Below are positions 37,175 to 45,403 of a stretch of 64,000 nucleotides of DNA, piece after piece (the stretch's first letter is position 1; every line of letters begins with the position of its first letter). Source of the stretch: an uncultured Bacteroidales bacterium (GTDB taxonomy: Bacteria; Bacteroidota; Bacteroidia; Bacteroidales; Paludibacteraceae); the NCBI GenBank assembly GCA_946411385.1, contig CAMKDV010000005.1:62001-126000 (forward strand), in the 5' to 3' direction. The position numbers and the translations under genes were made by a program. The notes beneath the pieces are model-generated. The model saw only the letters and a list, made by a program, of their open reading frames with translations, was not told the DNA's origin and searched no databases.

Positions 37175-38896
37175 TTACCAATCCTTTTCTACTCTTTTCT
37201 TTGTTCCTCTCGGCCTTTGTGCTTTCTCCTGTGTATCTTGTTCGTCTTGCTCCAGGGCTTGCAGAATCTGCTCGGCAGTCTGCTTGTCCATCTCTTGCTG
37301 ATCTTGCTCCTGTTGCTCTTGTTGCTGCTGTTGTTGTTCCTGTTGTTCTTGCTCTTGCTCTTGTTGTTCCTGTTGCTGCTGCTCTTCCTGTTGTTGCTCC
37401 TGTTTGTCTTGATTTTCTTGTTGTTGCTGCTGTTGTTGTTGCTGTTGTTGCTCATGCTGCTGCATAGCCTTGATCAGGTTGTAGCGCGTATCATCGGCTT
37501 TCGGATTGAGCCGCAGGGCTTTCTTGTATGCTTCGATGGCTTTGGCGTATTGCCCTTGTGCATAGTACGAGTTACCTAAGTTGTGATAGGTGTCGGCTTT
37601 CAGTTGCTTGTTATCGCTGTTCTCGATGAGTTGCGATGTTTTCTCAAACGACTGTTGTGCTTCGTCGTACACGCCGTCCTTGAACTGTGCACAACCTACA
37701 TTATAGTTCGCTTCTACCGACTCGTCGTTCTTTTCCAGCGCTCTCTTGTAATGCAGTTCGGCATCCACATAGTTCGAGTCGAGGTATTGGCGGTTGCCGC
37801 GACGGATGTCGGGCACCTCATCTTGTGCCTGCATAGTCGTACCCATACATAGTAGCAGTGCTACCATTGCGGGAGCACGGAAGATGTTCCAGCGGGCCAT
37901 AATCTTGTTCTTTCTCGGGAATATGAAACTCTCCACAAACAGCAGTACAAGCACCAATATGGCGAACGACTGGTACTGTTCGTTGTAGTCGGTATATACT
38001 TGTGTCTCTATCTCTTGCTTCGCCAGTTTGTCCAGTTCTTGCGATAGGGCTTTGTAGGCGGTGTTGGAGTTGTCGCAGCGCACATAGATGCCTCGTCCGG
38101 CTTGAGCAATCTCGCGGCACATATCTTCGTTCAGGTGGGTGATCACTACATTGCCGCTTCTGTCCTTGCGGTACTGTCCCGTTCCCGGCAACGGAATAGG
38201 GCTTCCTTCGGGTTTGCCTATACCCATCACATGCACATGTATGCCCATCTCTGCGGCTTTCTCGGCTGCCTCTTTCGCTCCTTTCTCGTGGTTCTCGCCG
38301 TCGGTGATGATCACGATGGCGCGTGAGGCTTTGCCTTGCTCACTGCCGAAACCGCGGATAGAGGTCAGGATAGCATCGCCGATAGCCGTGCCTTGCAGTT
38401 GGATAAGTTCGGGCGTGATATGTTGCAGGAACATCTTTGCCGATACATAGTCTGCCGTGATAGGCAATTGTGTGTACGCCTCGCCCGCAAAAACGACCAG
38501 ACCTACCTTGTCGTCGCTCATGTTGTCGATCATTTTCGACAGCATCTGTTTGGCTCTATCCAATCGCGAGGGTGCTACATCCTCGGCAAGCATCGAGTTG
38601 GATATATCCAGGGCTATCATCACTTCTATGCCCTGCCTTTTCTCCGTGCGCTCCGATTGTCCGTATTGCGGACGTGCGGCAGCTATGATCAGGCAGGTCA
38701 GGGCGAGCATCAGCAGCCCGAACTTCACATGTACGCGAACGGGTGCAGCGTTGGGCATGAGCGTACGCACCAGCTCCGGCTCACCGAACGTCTTTATCGA
38801 ACGACGCTTGCGGAGCGTCAGGATAATATGGGCGACTGTCATCGCGGGGACGAGCAGCAGGAGCCATAACAATTCTATATTTGCAAATCTGAACAT
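37175..38896 (-). CDS. batB: BatB-BatC fusion: vWA protein joined to TPR/Gln-rich protein
   Basis: 573 residues from the ATG at 38896 (a TTG six codons earlier is less likely). Residues 1-330 are BatB: two N-terminal membrane helices, a vWA domain with the MIDAS motif DISNS (Asp97, Ser99, Ser101) and a helix at the end. At Met333 an intact BatC begins, with its own signal-peptide-like helix (MARWNIFRAPAMVALLLCMG), three TPRs and a long Gln/Glu tail (about 480-560). BatB and BatC are usually separate genes. The topology of the fusion requires the second hydrophobic segment to stay as a membrane helix or be cleaved. A sequencing or assembly slip is a possible alternative. Confidence 0.9.
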   Translation of the reverse strand: MFRFANIELLWLLLLVPAMTVAHIILTLRKRRSIKTFGEPELVRTLMPNAAPVRVHVKFGLLMLALTCLIIAAARPQYGQSERTEKRQGIEVMIALDISNSMLAEDVAPSRLDRAKQMLSKMIDNMSDDKVGLVVFAGEAYTQLPITADYVSAKMFLQHITPELIQLQGTAIGDAILTSIRGFGSEQGKASRAIVIITDGENHEKGAKEAAEKAAEMGIHVHVMGIGKPEGSPIPLPGTGQYRKDRSGNVVITHLNEDMCREIAQAGRGIYVRCDNSNTAYKALSQELDKLAKQEIETQVYTDYNEQYQSFAILVLVLLFVESFIFPRKNKIMARWNIFRAPAMVALLLCMGTTMQAQDEVPDIRRGNRQYLDSNYVDAELHYKRALEKNDESVEANYNVGCAQFKDGVYDEAQQSFEKTSQLIENSDNKQLKADTYHNLGNSYYAQGQYAKAIEAYKKALRLNPKADDTRYNLIKAMQQHEQQQQQQQQQQQENQDKQEQQQEEQQQQEQQEQEQEQQEQQQQQQEQQEQDQQEMDKQTAEQILQALEQDEQDTQEKAQRPRGTKKRVEKDW

Positions 38897-39307
38897 AATA
38901 GATCTTTTAGTCAAAAATTACCAACAATTATTCAAAATTCGATGGGGCAATATTAAACAAAAACCTAAATAAACCCTTCTGTCGTTTGTTGCCCTGTCGG
39001 GCTTTGTGCTGTTGTCGCTTGCTTGCCTATGTAAGTAAACTTACCTATTCAATCAATCGCCTACATCACACCTCTTATGAGGTACAACCGAAAGAAGACA
39101 TAAACCTAAAAAACATTTTCGATGGTCAACATTGTTTTTTGTGTTTATTTCCTCAATAGTTTGGTACTCCGTAGGAGTGTGGGATGGTACAAGGGCTGGT
39201 GCTGTAAACTTGTTTACAAGTAGCAGCGCGTGGACAATCACACACCAGCACACCGTGCTACCAAACTGTTGAGGGGTTTTGTATGTTTTTGTTATCTGTT
39301 TCTACTA
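38897..39307 (-). other. 411-bp gap inside the bat operon with nested inverted repeats
   Basis: No plausible gene. From 39151 to 39274 there are nested complementary arms: CCTCAATAGTTTGGTA (39151-39166) with TACCAAACTGTTGAGG (39259-39274; 15 of 16), GCTGGTG (39195-39201) with CACCAGC (39243-39249), and hairpins CTCC/GGAG (39168-39178) and TGTAAAC/GTTTACA (39203-39218). Smaller hairpins occur at GTAAGT/ACTTAC near 39030 and GCCC/GGGC near 38992. As RNA this would fold into a branched structure between batA and batBC. It may be a processing or regulatory element, or a degenerate miniature transposon. Confidence 0.6.
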
Positions 39308-40288
39308 TTAGTTGCTTATTGTTCTTAATCCGAAGTAGCGGACGAGTATCTCGGCAATGAGCAGCATGAGGGCCGCCAGCAGGTAGGGGGCGAAGTTCTC
39401 CGTGCGCTTGGAATATTCGCGTACGCGCATCTTGGTCTTCTCCAGTTGGTCAATCTGCTCGTAGATGCGCTTGAGGCTGCTGTTGTCCGTGGCGCGGAAA
39501 TAGGCGCCGCCTGTGGTGTTGGCAATCTTCTTCAGGGTGTTCTCGTCAAACTGCGAATCCATGGTCATGTAGCGTGTACCTTGGGGCGTTTGAACGGGTA
39601 CGCGTGCTTCGCCGTACGAACCTACGCCTACAGCATATACGCGTATACCGAAGGTCTTGGCTATCTCTGCCGCTGTACCGGGGTCGATATCGCCCGCGTT
39701 GTTCGATCCGTCAGTCAGCAATATGATTACCTTCGATTTCGTTGGCGAGTCTTTCATTCGGTTCACGCAGTTGGCCAGTCCCAGACCGATAGCCGTACCG
39801 TCGTCAATCATACCGAACTGCACGGCTTGCATCAGGTTGACCAACGCGCCATGGTCGGTCGTAAGCGGACATTGGGTAAAACTCTCGCCGGCAAACACTA
39901 CCAGACCTATCTGGTCGTTGGGGCGGTCCAGGATGAACTCTGCGCCAAGGGTCTTGGCTGCCTCCAGACGGTTGGGCTTGAAATCTTCCGCGAGCATCGT
40001 GCCCGACACGTCCAATGCCATCATGATGTCAATACCTTCGGTCGTCTCCGACTGCCAGCGGTTCGTCAACTGCGGACGAGCCAGAGCGATGCTCAGCACG
40101 ATCACGGCTATCACGCGCAAGGCAAAAGGTATATGCCTCATCCATGACGGCAACGCATAGCGCCGCAACGATCGTACGCTCGACACGCGCAGCGAGGCGT
40201 CGGCATTGTGCATCCGCCAGGCGTACCAGATGATCATCGGCGCCAGCAGCGTTAGGAAAAACAAATATGCAGGTTGCGAAAATGCCAT
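39308..40288 (-). CDS. batA: BatA: vWA-domain membrane protein
   Basis: 326 residues. Membrane helices near the N-terminus (residues 7-24 and 55-72) and at the C-terminus flank a vWA domain with MIDAS residues Asp93, Ser95 and Thr97 (DVSGT), the later TAIG (Thr) and LLTDGSNN (Asp). Length and order fit BatA of the aerotolerance operon. Overlaps no neighbour; a heptad array precedes it. Confidence 0.93.
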   Translation of the reverse strand: MAFSQPAYLFFLTLLAPMIIWYAWRMHNADASLRVSSVRSLRRYALPSWMRHIPFALRVIAVIVLSIALARPQLTNRWQSETTEGIDIMMALDVSGTMLAEDFKPNRLEAAKTLGAEFILDRPNDQIGLVVFAGESFTQCPLTTDHGALVNLMQAVQFGMIDDGTAIGLGLANCVNRMKDSPTKSKVIILLTDGSNNAGDIDPGTAAEIAKTFGIRVYAVGVGSYGEARVPVQTPQGTRYMTMDSQFDENTLKKIANTTGGAYFRATDNSSLKRIYEQIDQLEKTKMRVREYSKRTENFAPYLLAALMLLIAEILVRYFGLRTISN

Positions 40289-40304
40289 ATTATCAACTAT
40301 AAAA

Positions 40305-40374
40305 TTTCAAATTTCACCTTTCACTTTTCACCTTTCACTTTTCACCTTTCACCTTTCACCTTTCACCTTTCAAC
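40305..40374 (-). repeat. Heptad array, ten TTTCACY-type units, before batA
   Basis: Ten 7-base units on the + strand: TTTCAAA, eight TTTCACC/TTTCACT and TTTCAAC. Same length and unit as the array at 37105. The upstream gene runs into it and takes its TGA stop (40365-40363) from an AGGTGA unit. Confidence 0.95.
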
Positions 40375-41334
40375 TACTTCTTCCACTTCCACAGTCTCAA
40401 CAGGTATCTCTTTCTCTTTCTTCGGCAGTTTGCGCGTAGCCTCTACCTCTACATCGGTAGCAGGTTTGGGCTTCGTGTCGTTGACGAAGGTGTACGCGCT
40501 TTGCAGTGCCGATTCGTTCTCGTCGGGAGTGGTCTGCCATTTGGCGAACTTGACGAGGTCGGCTTGTTTCAGTACCTGCGACAGCGAGGTGTACAGCTCT
40601 TTCTGCTCGTGCAGAATAGGCTTCATGGCGCGGAGTGTCTCGTCCGAGGTCTTCTCGTTCGATGCCACGCTGAAGCGTTTGGCTATATAGGTGCGCAATA
40701 CGTCTGTCAGTTCGGTATGGTACTGTTTGGTCTGTCCTTGCGTCCAAATCTTCTGCTCGCGGATGCGGTCCAGCGCCTCCAGCGCCACTTCCTCTGCCGG
40801 ACGCTCCGGCTCTTTCTTGCTCTCAGGCAGGTAACCGCCGTGGAAATGACCGATCTTGCCGAGCAACCACCATACAAACAAGCCTAATCCAGCCAGCAGC
40901 AGCATACCCAGTATCCAGCGTATTAGTCCCTTCCAGTAGAAAGGCGGCTGCTGGATGTCGTGGATGTCGGTGATGTTGTTCGTCGAGTCCATCTCGAAGG
41001 GCTGGATGAAGTTCAGCGTCAGCGCTTCTGTATAGAAGCTGTCTGTACCGCAGGCAAAAGCTATAGGCGACACAAAGAACAGGCTATCCTCAAACGACGT
41101 CAGCATCAGCGTCTGCGTGTAGCGTTTGCCCAGCCTGTTCACCGACGAGTCGATAGCGCTCTGCTCTACAATCTCGATGCACGGAATCAGTTCGTCCTCA
41201 TATTTGGGAAACACGACCACCTCATCCGGAGCGCATTTGGCTTCCAGATGCAGGCCTGTCTGATCGCCCAACGTCATCGTGGTCGAGTCCAGAGTAGCAC
41301 TGACTATTACCGATAATAAAATATTCAGAATCAT
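40363..41334 (-). CDS. Membrane protein of the Bat operon (DUF4381-like position)
   Basis: 323 residues. N-terminal signal-like segment, a beta-rich periplasmic domain (about 20-125), one strong membrane helix at about 137-158 (IRWILGMLLLAGLGLFVWWLL) and a cytoplasmic helical domain that ends in a lysine/glutamate-rich tail. Proteins of this layout stand between the DUF58 gene and batA in Bacteroidetes operons. Role unknown, presumably in the same MoxR-vWA complex. The last codons and the stop come from the heptad array, so the C-terminus may differ between strains. Confidence 0.75.
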   Translation of the reverse strand: MILNILLSVIVSATLDSTTMTLGDQTGLHLEAKCAPDEVVVFPKYEDELIPCIEIVEQSAIDSSVNRLGKRYTQTLMLTSFEDSLFFVSPIAFACGTDSFYTEALTLNFIQPFEMDSTNNITDIHDIQQPPFYWKGLIRWILGMLLLAGLGLFVWWLLGKIGHFHGGYLPESKKEPERPAEEVALEALDRIREQKIWTQGQTKQYHTELTDVLRTYIAKRFSVASNEKTSDETLRAMKPILHEQKELYTSLSQVLKQADLVKFAKWQTTPDENESALQSAYTFVNDTKPKPATDVEVEATRKLPKKEKEIPVETVEVEEVVER

Positions 41335-41350
41335 GTATCTCTTCTTTTTT

Positions 41351-42253
41351 CTATCGTTTGAACAGTCGCATCAGCGTTTGTACATAGTCGCCTTCGGTAG
41401 GCATGCTTACGGCATTCACGCCTGTGCGTACATACATGTCATTCAATGCTTTCTGCTGCGCTTGCCAGTCGGCGGCATAGGCCCTGCGCACATCGCTGCG
41501 TGAGGTGTTTACCCACATCCTCTCGCCCGTCTCAGGGTCGCTCAGCTTCAGCAGTCCTACGTTAGGCAACTCGGCATCCCTGCGGTCATATACCTGAATC
41601 ACATTCATGTCGTGCTTCGACGAGGCAATGAGCATCGGCTGCTCCAGCGTCAGACGGCCTTTCTTCTTGCCTTCGGTCACCTGCTGTGCGCCTACGCCTA
41701 TCATGTCGGATATGACGAACGCCGTAGCGTGACGCTTCTGCGCATTGGCGAAGAACTGCACGGCGGTAGCTACATCCGTTCCGCGCGACTCCGGCTCGAA
41801 GCTCAGCAGTTCGCGGATGATATGCAGCACGTGGCTCTTGCCTTTCTTCACGGGGATAACTTTCTCTATCTTGTCGGAGAAGAAGATGCAGCCTACCTTA
41901 TCGTTGTTCTCGATGGTGGAGAAGGCGAGGGTAGCGGCAATCTCGGCGATAGTGTCACGCTTGTATTGGCTCATGCTGCCGAAATTACGGCTGCCCGATA
42001 CGTCCACCAGCAGCATTACCGTCAGTTCCCTCTCTTCCTCAAATACCTTGATGTACGGCTTGCCCATTCGTGCGGTAACGTTCCAGTCGATGCTGCGCAC
42101 GTCATCGCCCGGCTGGTACTCACGCACCTCGCTGAACGCCATACCCCGACCTTTGAACTGGCTGTGGTACTCACCCGCGAAGATATTGTGCGACAAGGCG
42201 TGCGTCTTGATCTCTATCTTCCTTACCCGTTGTAGTAATTCTTCACTTGTCAT
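41351..42253 (-). CDS. DUF58 (vWA-like) protein of the MoxR/Bat system
   Basis: 300 residues, no membrane helix. GRGMAFSEVREYQPGDDVRS followed by IDWNVTARMGKPYIK is the DUF58 signature, and LLVDVSGSRNFG supplies a MIDAS-like DxSxS. DUF58 proteins are partners of MoxR ATPases. Intact and of usual length; 16 bases precede the next gene. Confidence 0.93.
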   Translation of the reverse strand: MTSEELLQRVRKIEIKTHALSHNIFAGEYHSQFKGRGMAFSEVREYQPGDDVRSIDWNVTARMGKPYIKVFEEERELTVMLLVDVSGSRNFGSMSQYKRDTIAEIAATLAFSTIENNDKVGCIFFSDKIEKVIPVKKGKSHVLHIIRELLSFEPESRGTDVATAVQFFANAQKRHATAFVISDMIGVGAQQVTEGKKKGRLTLEQPMLIASSKHDMNVIQVYDRRDAELPNVGLLKLSDPETGERMWVNTSRSDVRRAYAADWQAQQKALNDMYVRTGVNAVSMPTEGDYVQTLMRLFKR

Positions 42254-42262
42254 AATATTCCC

Positions 42263-42306
42263 GTTTCCTAGGATATCTGGTGTTTCTAGGGCATCTATGT
42301 TTCTAG
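42263..42306. repeat. Three loose copies of GTTTCYTAG
   Basis: Copies begin at 42263, 42282 and 42299, spaced 17-19 bases, in the 181-base gap between moxR and the DUF58 gene. The rest of the gap shows no promoter or terminator that I can support. Confidence 0.5.
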
Positions 42307-42434
42307 TTTCCTAACGAAGTTCCCCGAGTTTTGGAATTTTCTTGAGCAGATTTGTTTTTTCTCGTGAGGGAGTTATGTGGTGCATAATGACCGAACGAAA
42401 AAAGCAAAGATGCCAAGAAAAAACAAAACCTCAT

Positions 42435-43430
42435 TTAGGGTACTTGTACTGCGTTCAAAACTTCCGTAATCACATCCTCCGCCGTCATATTATTGGCCTC
42501 AGCCTCGTAAGTCAAGCCAATACGGTGACGTAGCACATTATAGCATACCGCCCTCACATCCTCGGGGATGACGTAGCCTCTACGATGAATGAACGCGTAC
42601 GCACGTGCAGCGAGCGCGAGACTGATGCTGGCACGCGGACTACCGCCGAAACTGATCATCTGCTTCAGGTTGCTCAATCCGTAGTTCTCAGGATTACGCG
42701 TTGCAAAAACTATATCTACAATGTAGCGCTCGATCTTCTCGTCCAGGTATACCTGACGCACCACTTCACGGGCTTTGCGTATATCTTCGGTCGAGAGGAT
42801 AGGCGTTACGGTCTTCTGCTCGCCGCTGATGTTCTGACGGATGATCTGACGCTCCTCTTCCGGCTGCGGATAGTTGATCACCACCTTGAGCATGAATCGG
42901 TCGGTCTGTGCCTCGGGCAGAGGATATGTTCCTTCTTGTTCGATAGGGTTCTGCGTGGCGAGTACCAGGAACGGATCATCCAGTTTGAAGGTCTTGTCGC
43001 CGATGGTTACCTGACGCTCCTGCATAGCCTCGAGCAGTGCACTCTGCACCTTGGCAGGTGCACGGTTGATCTCGTCTGCCAGCACAAAGTTGGCGAAGAT
43101 AGGTCCGCGCTTCACGCTGAAGGTCTCCGACTTCTGCGAATAGATCTGCGTGCCGATCACGTCTGCCGGCAGCAGGTCGGGCGTAAACTGTATACGGCTG
43201 AAATCAGCCTTCACCAGCGATGCCAGCGTGCGGATAGCCAAGGTCTTGGCCAGTCCCGGCACACCTTCCAACAGGATATGACCATCCGAGAGCAAACCTA
43301 TCAACAGGCTCTCTACCAACTGTTTTTGTCCTACAATTACTTGGTTCATGCCCAGAACGAGGGCGTCTACGAACGAGCTTTCACGCTCTATGCGCTCCTG
43401 AAGCTCGCGAATGTCTACTGTGTTTGCCAT
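42435..43430 (-). CDS. MoxR family AAA+ ATPase, first gene of the Bat operon
   Basis: 331 residues. Walker A GVPGLAKT (56-63), ADEINRAPAKVQSALLEAMQ with Walker B, sensor LVLATQNPIEQEGTYPLPEAQ and the lid motif SPRASISLALAARAYAF. MoxR ATPases act as chaperones that insert cofactors or assemble vWA-domain complexes. It heads the operon moxR - DUF58 - membrane protein - batA - batBC - batD - batE. I see no consensus promoter directly upstream. Confidence 0.96.
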   Translation of the reverse strand: MANTVDIRELQERIERESSFVDALVLGMNQVIVGQKQLVESLLIGLLSDGHILLEGVPGLAKTLAIRTLASLVKADFSRIQFTPDLLPADVIGTQIYSQKSETFSVKRGPIFANFVLADEINRAPAKVQSALLEAMQERQVTIGDKTFKLDDPFLVLATQNPIEQEGTYPLPEAQTDRFMLKVVINYPQPEEERQIIRQNISGEQKTVTPILSTEDIRKAREVVRQVYLDEKIERYIVDIVFATRNPENYGLSNLKQMISFGGSPRASISLALAARAYAFIHRRGYVIPEDVRAVCYNVLRHRIGLTYEAEANNMTAEDVITEVLNAVQVP

Positions 43431-43731
43431 ATATTGTGTTTGTTTTTAGTCGGATTGTGTTTGTATATAATCGGATAAGTGAGGATAGATTGCTCCCCGC
43501 ATGACTATAAACAAAAGGCGTGCCAAACTGCAAAACTCAAAAAAAAAATGTATTTTTTCGTTTTTTCTCTTCTATGTAGTCCGTGTTTTTCCGCGTTCGT
43601 TTATTCCCTTCGTCCCCGGTTTCGTCCATCGTTTTATTGTTCCGCGCTCGCGGCTACCCCCGCGACTTTTCTCCATTTCTGCTTAAATTCTTACTTTTCT
43701 CTTCCTTTTTTGCAAAAAAATACACTTCCTT
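43431..43731. other. Non-coding junction between the Bat operon and the accessory island
   Basis: About 300 bases, T-rich, with no credible gene on either strand and no consensus promoter for moxR. This is the left edge of the accessory region. Confidence 0.5.
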
Positions 43732-43763
43732 CTTGCAATTTTGAATAATTTTTCGTAACTTTG
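43732..43763 (+). promoter_or_regulatory. Promoter upstream of the dinD-like gene
   Basis: CTTGC (from 43732; TTG 43733-43735), about 20 bases, then TAACTTTG (43756-43763). The ATG is 78 bases after the -7 box, so the leader includes the first copy of the direct repeat at 43804. Confidence 0.75.
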
Positions 43764-43803
43764 TAGGAAATTTTAATTATGTTACGGGCGAGAACAACGA
43801 TAA

Positions 43804-43830
43804 GAAAGACATAAAAGGCGTTTATTGATG
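43804..43830 (+). repeat. Left copy of an imperfect direct repeat flanking the dinD-like gene
   Basis: GAAAGACATA + AAAGGCGTTTATTGATG. The second copy at 44843-44874 has the same two blocks with five extra bases between them and one base changed near the end. Confidence 0.85.
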
Positions 43831-43840
43831 ATACTAAGAT

Positions 43841-44719
43841 ATGTCACGGGAACTGAAGATACAAGAATTTGATGACAAACAAGTGCGCATTGTTTGGGAT
43901 GACGAAGAGCAGAAATACTACTTCTCCGTCACCGATGTTGTACAAGTACTAACCGAACAGCCTAATGCGCGCGGTGCAACTGTATATTGGGCAGTACTAA
44001 AAAGACGTCTCAAGCAAGAGGGCGCAAGTGAACTGATTACAAATTGTAAACAGTTGAAACTCCCCGCTTCCGACGGCAAGAACCGAGCAACAGATGTGGC
44101 TGATATTGAACAACTTCTGCGCATTATTCAGTCCATTCCATCCAAGAAAGCCGAGCCATTGAAACAATGGTTAGCGCAAGTGGGAAGTGCGCGTATTGAC
44201 CAATTGCAAGATCCGGAACTATCCATTGAGCAGGCTATCAACGACTATCGGCGCTTGGGGTATTCTGAAAATTGGATTAACCAACGTGTTAAATCTATTG
44301 AAACACGTAAAGAATTAACGGATGAATGGAAGCGTGGCGGCATGCAAGAAGGCCGCGATTTCGCGCTTTTGACAGATATTATCACTAAAGCGTGGAGCGG
44401 TAAAACCACACGTGAGTACAAAAACTTCAAAGGACTGAGAAAGGAGAATCTGCGTGACAATATGACTAATCTTGAGTTGGCACTTAATACTCTTGCAGAA
44501 GCTGCCACTACAGAATTTTCCAAGCAATATAATCCACAAGGCATAGAAGAAAACAAGCGTGTTGCCGGTAAAGGTGGTGAAGCCGCACGCGTCGCACGTG
44601 AAAACATAGAAAAAGGTCTTGGACGTAGCATTATATCACCTAATAAAGCATCCGATTACATTAAACCAATCGAAGATGCGAAAAGTCAAGAATTACCTTT
44701 TGACGAAGAGAAAGAATAG
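43841..44719 (+). CDS. DinD-like protein with BRO-N domain
   Basis: 292 residues. Residues 1-110 are a BRO-N domain (DKQVRIVWDDEEQKYYFSVTDV, then LKLPASDGKNRATDVADIEQ), the DNA-binding module of phage antirepressors. The C-terminal part (GLRKENLRDNMTNLELALNT to VARENIEKGLG) matches E. coli DinD, a RecA-regulated protein that inhibits RecA strand exchange. Free-standing DinD-BRO genes travel in mobile elements. It is flanked by direct repeats and sits directly upstream of a structured RNA gene, so it may be inserted cargo. DNA-damage control is not visible in the promoter. Confidence 0.8.
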   Translation: MSRELKIQEFDDKQVRIVWDDEEQKYYFSVTDVVQVLTEQPNARGATVYWAVLKRRLKQEGASELITNCKQLKLPASDGKNRATDVADIEQLLRIIQSIPSKKAEPLKQWLAQVGSARIDQLQDPELSIEQAINDYRRLGYSENWINQRVKSIETRKELTDEWKRGGMQEGRDFALLTDIITKAWSGKTTREYKNFKGLRKENLRDNMTNLELALNTLAEAATTEFSKQYNPQGIEENKRVAGKGGEAARVARENIEKGLGRSIISPNKASDYIKPIEDAKSQELPFDEEKE

Positions 44720-44725
44720 CAACTC

Positions 44726-44782
44726 ACAAGAAATTCTTGTAAGTTCGTTTGGATAATAGAAAAGTGCTACAGCACGTAGCAC
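44726..44782. other. Two hairpins after the dinD-like gene
   Basis: ACAAGAA-A-TTCTTGT (44726-44740) begins seven bases after the stop; GTGCTA/TAGCAC (44764-44782) has a 7-base loop. Neither has a T-run, so they are weak terminators at best. Confidence 0.5.
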
Positions 44783-44842
44783 AAATAGAATAACATTCTC
44801 GCCAAGTTATCGGCGCGTCGCTCCCGACGACGTTAATATCGG

Positions 44843-44874
44843 GAAAGACATAATATAAAAGGCGTTTATTGACG
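44843..44874 (+). repeat. Right copy of the direct repeat flanking the dinD-like gene
   Basis: Partner of 43804-43830. It ends about ten bases before the first helix of the structured RNA. Confidence 0.85.
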
Positions 44875-44884
44875 CTTGTTTTGA

Positions 44885-45090
44885 CACTCTTGAAACTTAG
44901 GAACTTTCAAAACTCAGTTCAAAACAAAGCAACAATAGATGTCTGCGTTGGGTATATAATACCTTCCATTTAGTGTGGGAGAACTATATACTTTTTAAGC
45001 GTAGGCTCTGTGTTGCTTGATCTGACTGAGATGGGCAATCCTAAGGCCTCAAGAGTGCAGAACAAGTAACATACAGGTTCTGCGCTTTTT
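44885..45090 (+). ncRNA. Structured ~205-nt RNA with closing stem and own terminator (6S-like layout)
   Basis: Six sets of complementary arms are perfectly nested: CACTCTTGA (44885-93)/TCAAGAGTG (45049-57), CTTAGG (44896)/CCTAAG (45040), CTCAGT (44913)/ACTGAG (45025), AAGCAACA (44927)/TGTTGCTT (45011), CTGCGTT (44943)/AGCGTAG (44998, wobbles), enclosing hairpins GGTAT/ATACC (44951-63) and TTCCA/TGGGA (44964-80). An intrinsic terminator follows: GTGCAGAAC (45055-63) with GTTCTGCGC (45077-85) and T5. A long interrupted stem of this size is the shape of 6S RNA, which binds RNA polymerase; the Rfam motifs 6S-Flavo or Bacteroidales-1 should be tested. The RNA gene is well supported, the identity is not. 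The nearest -7 match (TTGTTTTG, 44876-83) is imperfect. Confidence 0.75.
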
Positions 45091-45118
45091 GTGTGTATGT
45101 ATATTAACGAACAAAACT

Positions 45119-45397
45119 ATGGCTAATTGGCAAGACATTAGAGCTTTAGAAGAACGCATCTACGATGCAGTGGATGAGTATCTCGCTAACTCCGAGGCGT
45201 ACAAGAATGCTGGGTTACACGTCTGGTTGGATAACGATCGGATGGAATACCGCGCAGAGGTGGATGACAATCTTGCGGGCTCGGAGGATGACGGAGTATA
45301 TGCTATTGCCGGTGTGTTGCGTAAGGGCGACGAAGGTTTGGAACCGGACATCGACCGTATAAGCGACATCGCCAATAGTTGGATCTTTTTGGATTAA
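45119..45397 (+). CDS. Small acidic protein of unknown function
   Basis: 92 residues from the ATG at 45119. It begins with a helical stretch (ANWQDIRALEERIYDAVDEY) and continues with a likely beta segment (HVWLDNDRMEYRAEVDD) and an acidic C-terminus. I recognise no family. It starts 29 bases after the terminator of the structured RNA and ends ahead of a heptad array. Codon use looks like that of the core genes, which supports it being real. Confidence 0.65.
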   Translation: MANWQDIRALEERIYDAVDEYLANSEAYKNAGLHVWLDNDRMEYRAEVDDNLAGSEDDGVYAIAGVLRKGDEGLEPDIDRISDIANSWIFLD

Positions 45398-45403
45398 CCC
45401 TTA

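Noticed and set aside
37189..37579. Leu-rich and Asn/Ser/Lys-rich frames over the batBC Gln tract
   Set aside because: They are translations of the CAA/CAG repeat in other frames (poly-Leu, poly-Ala, Asn/Ser) and do not look like proteins.
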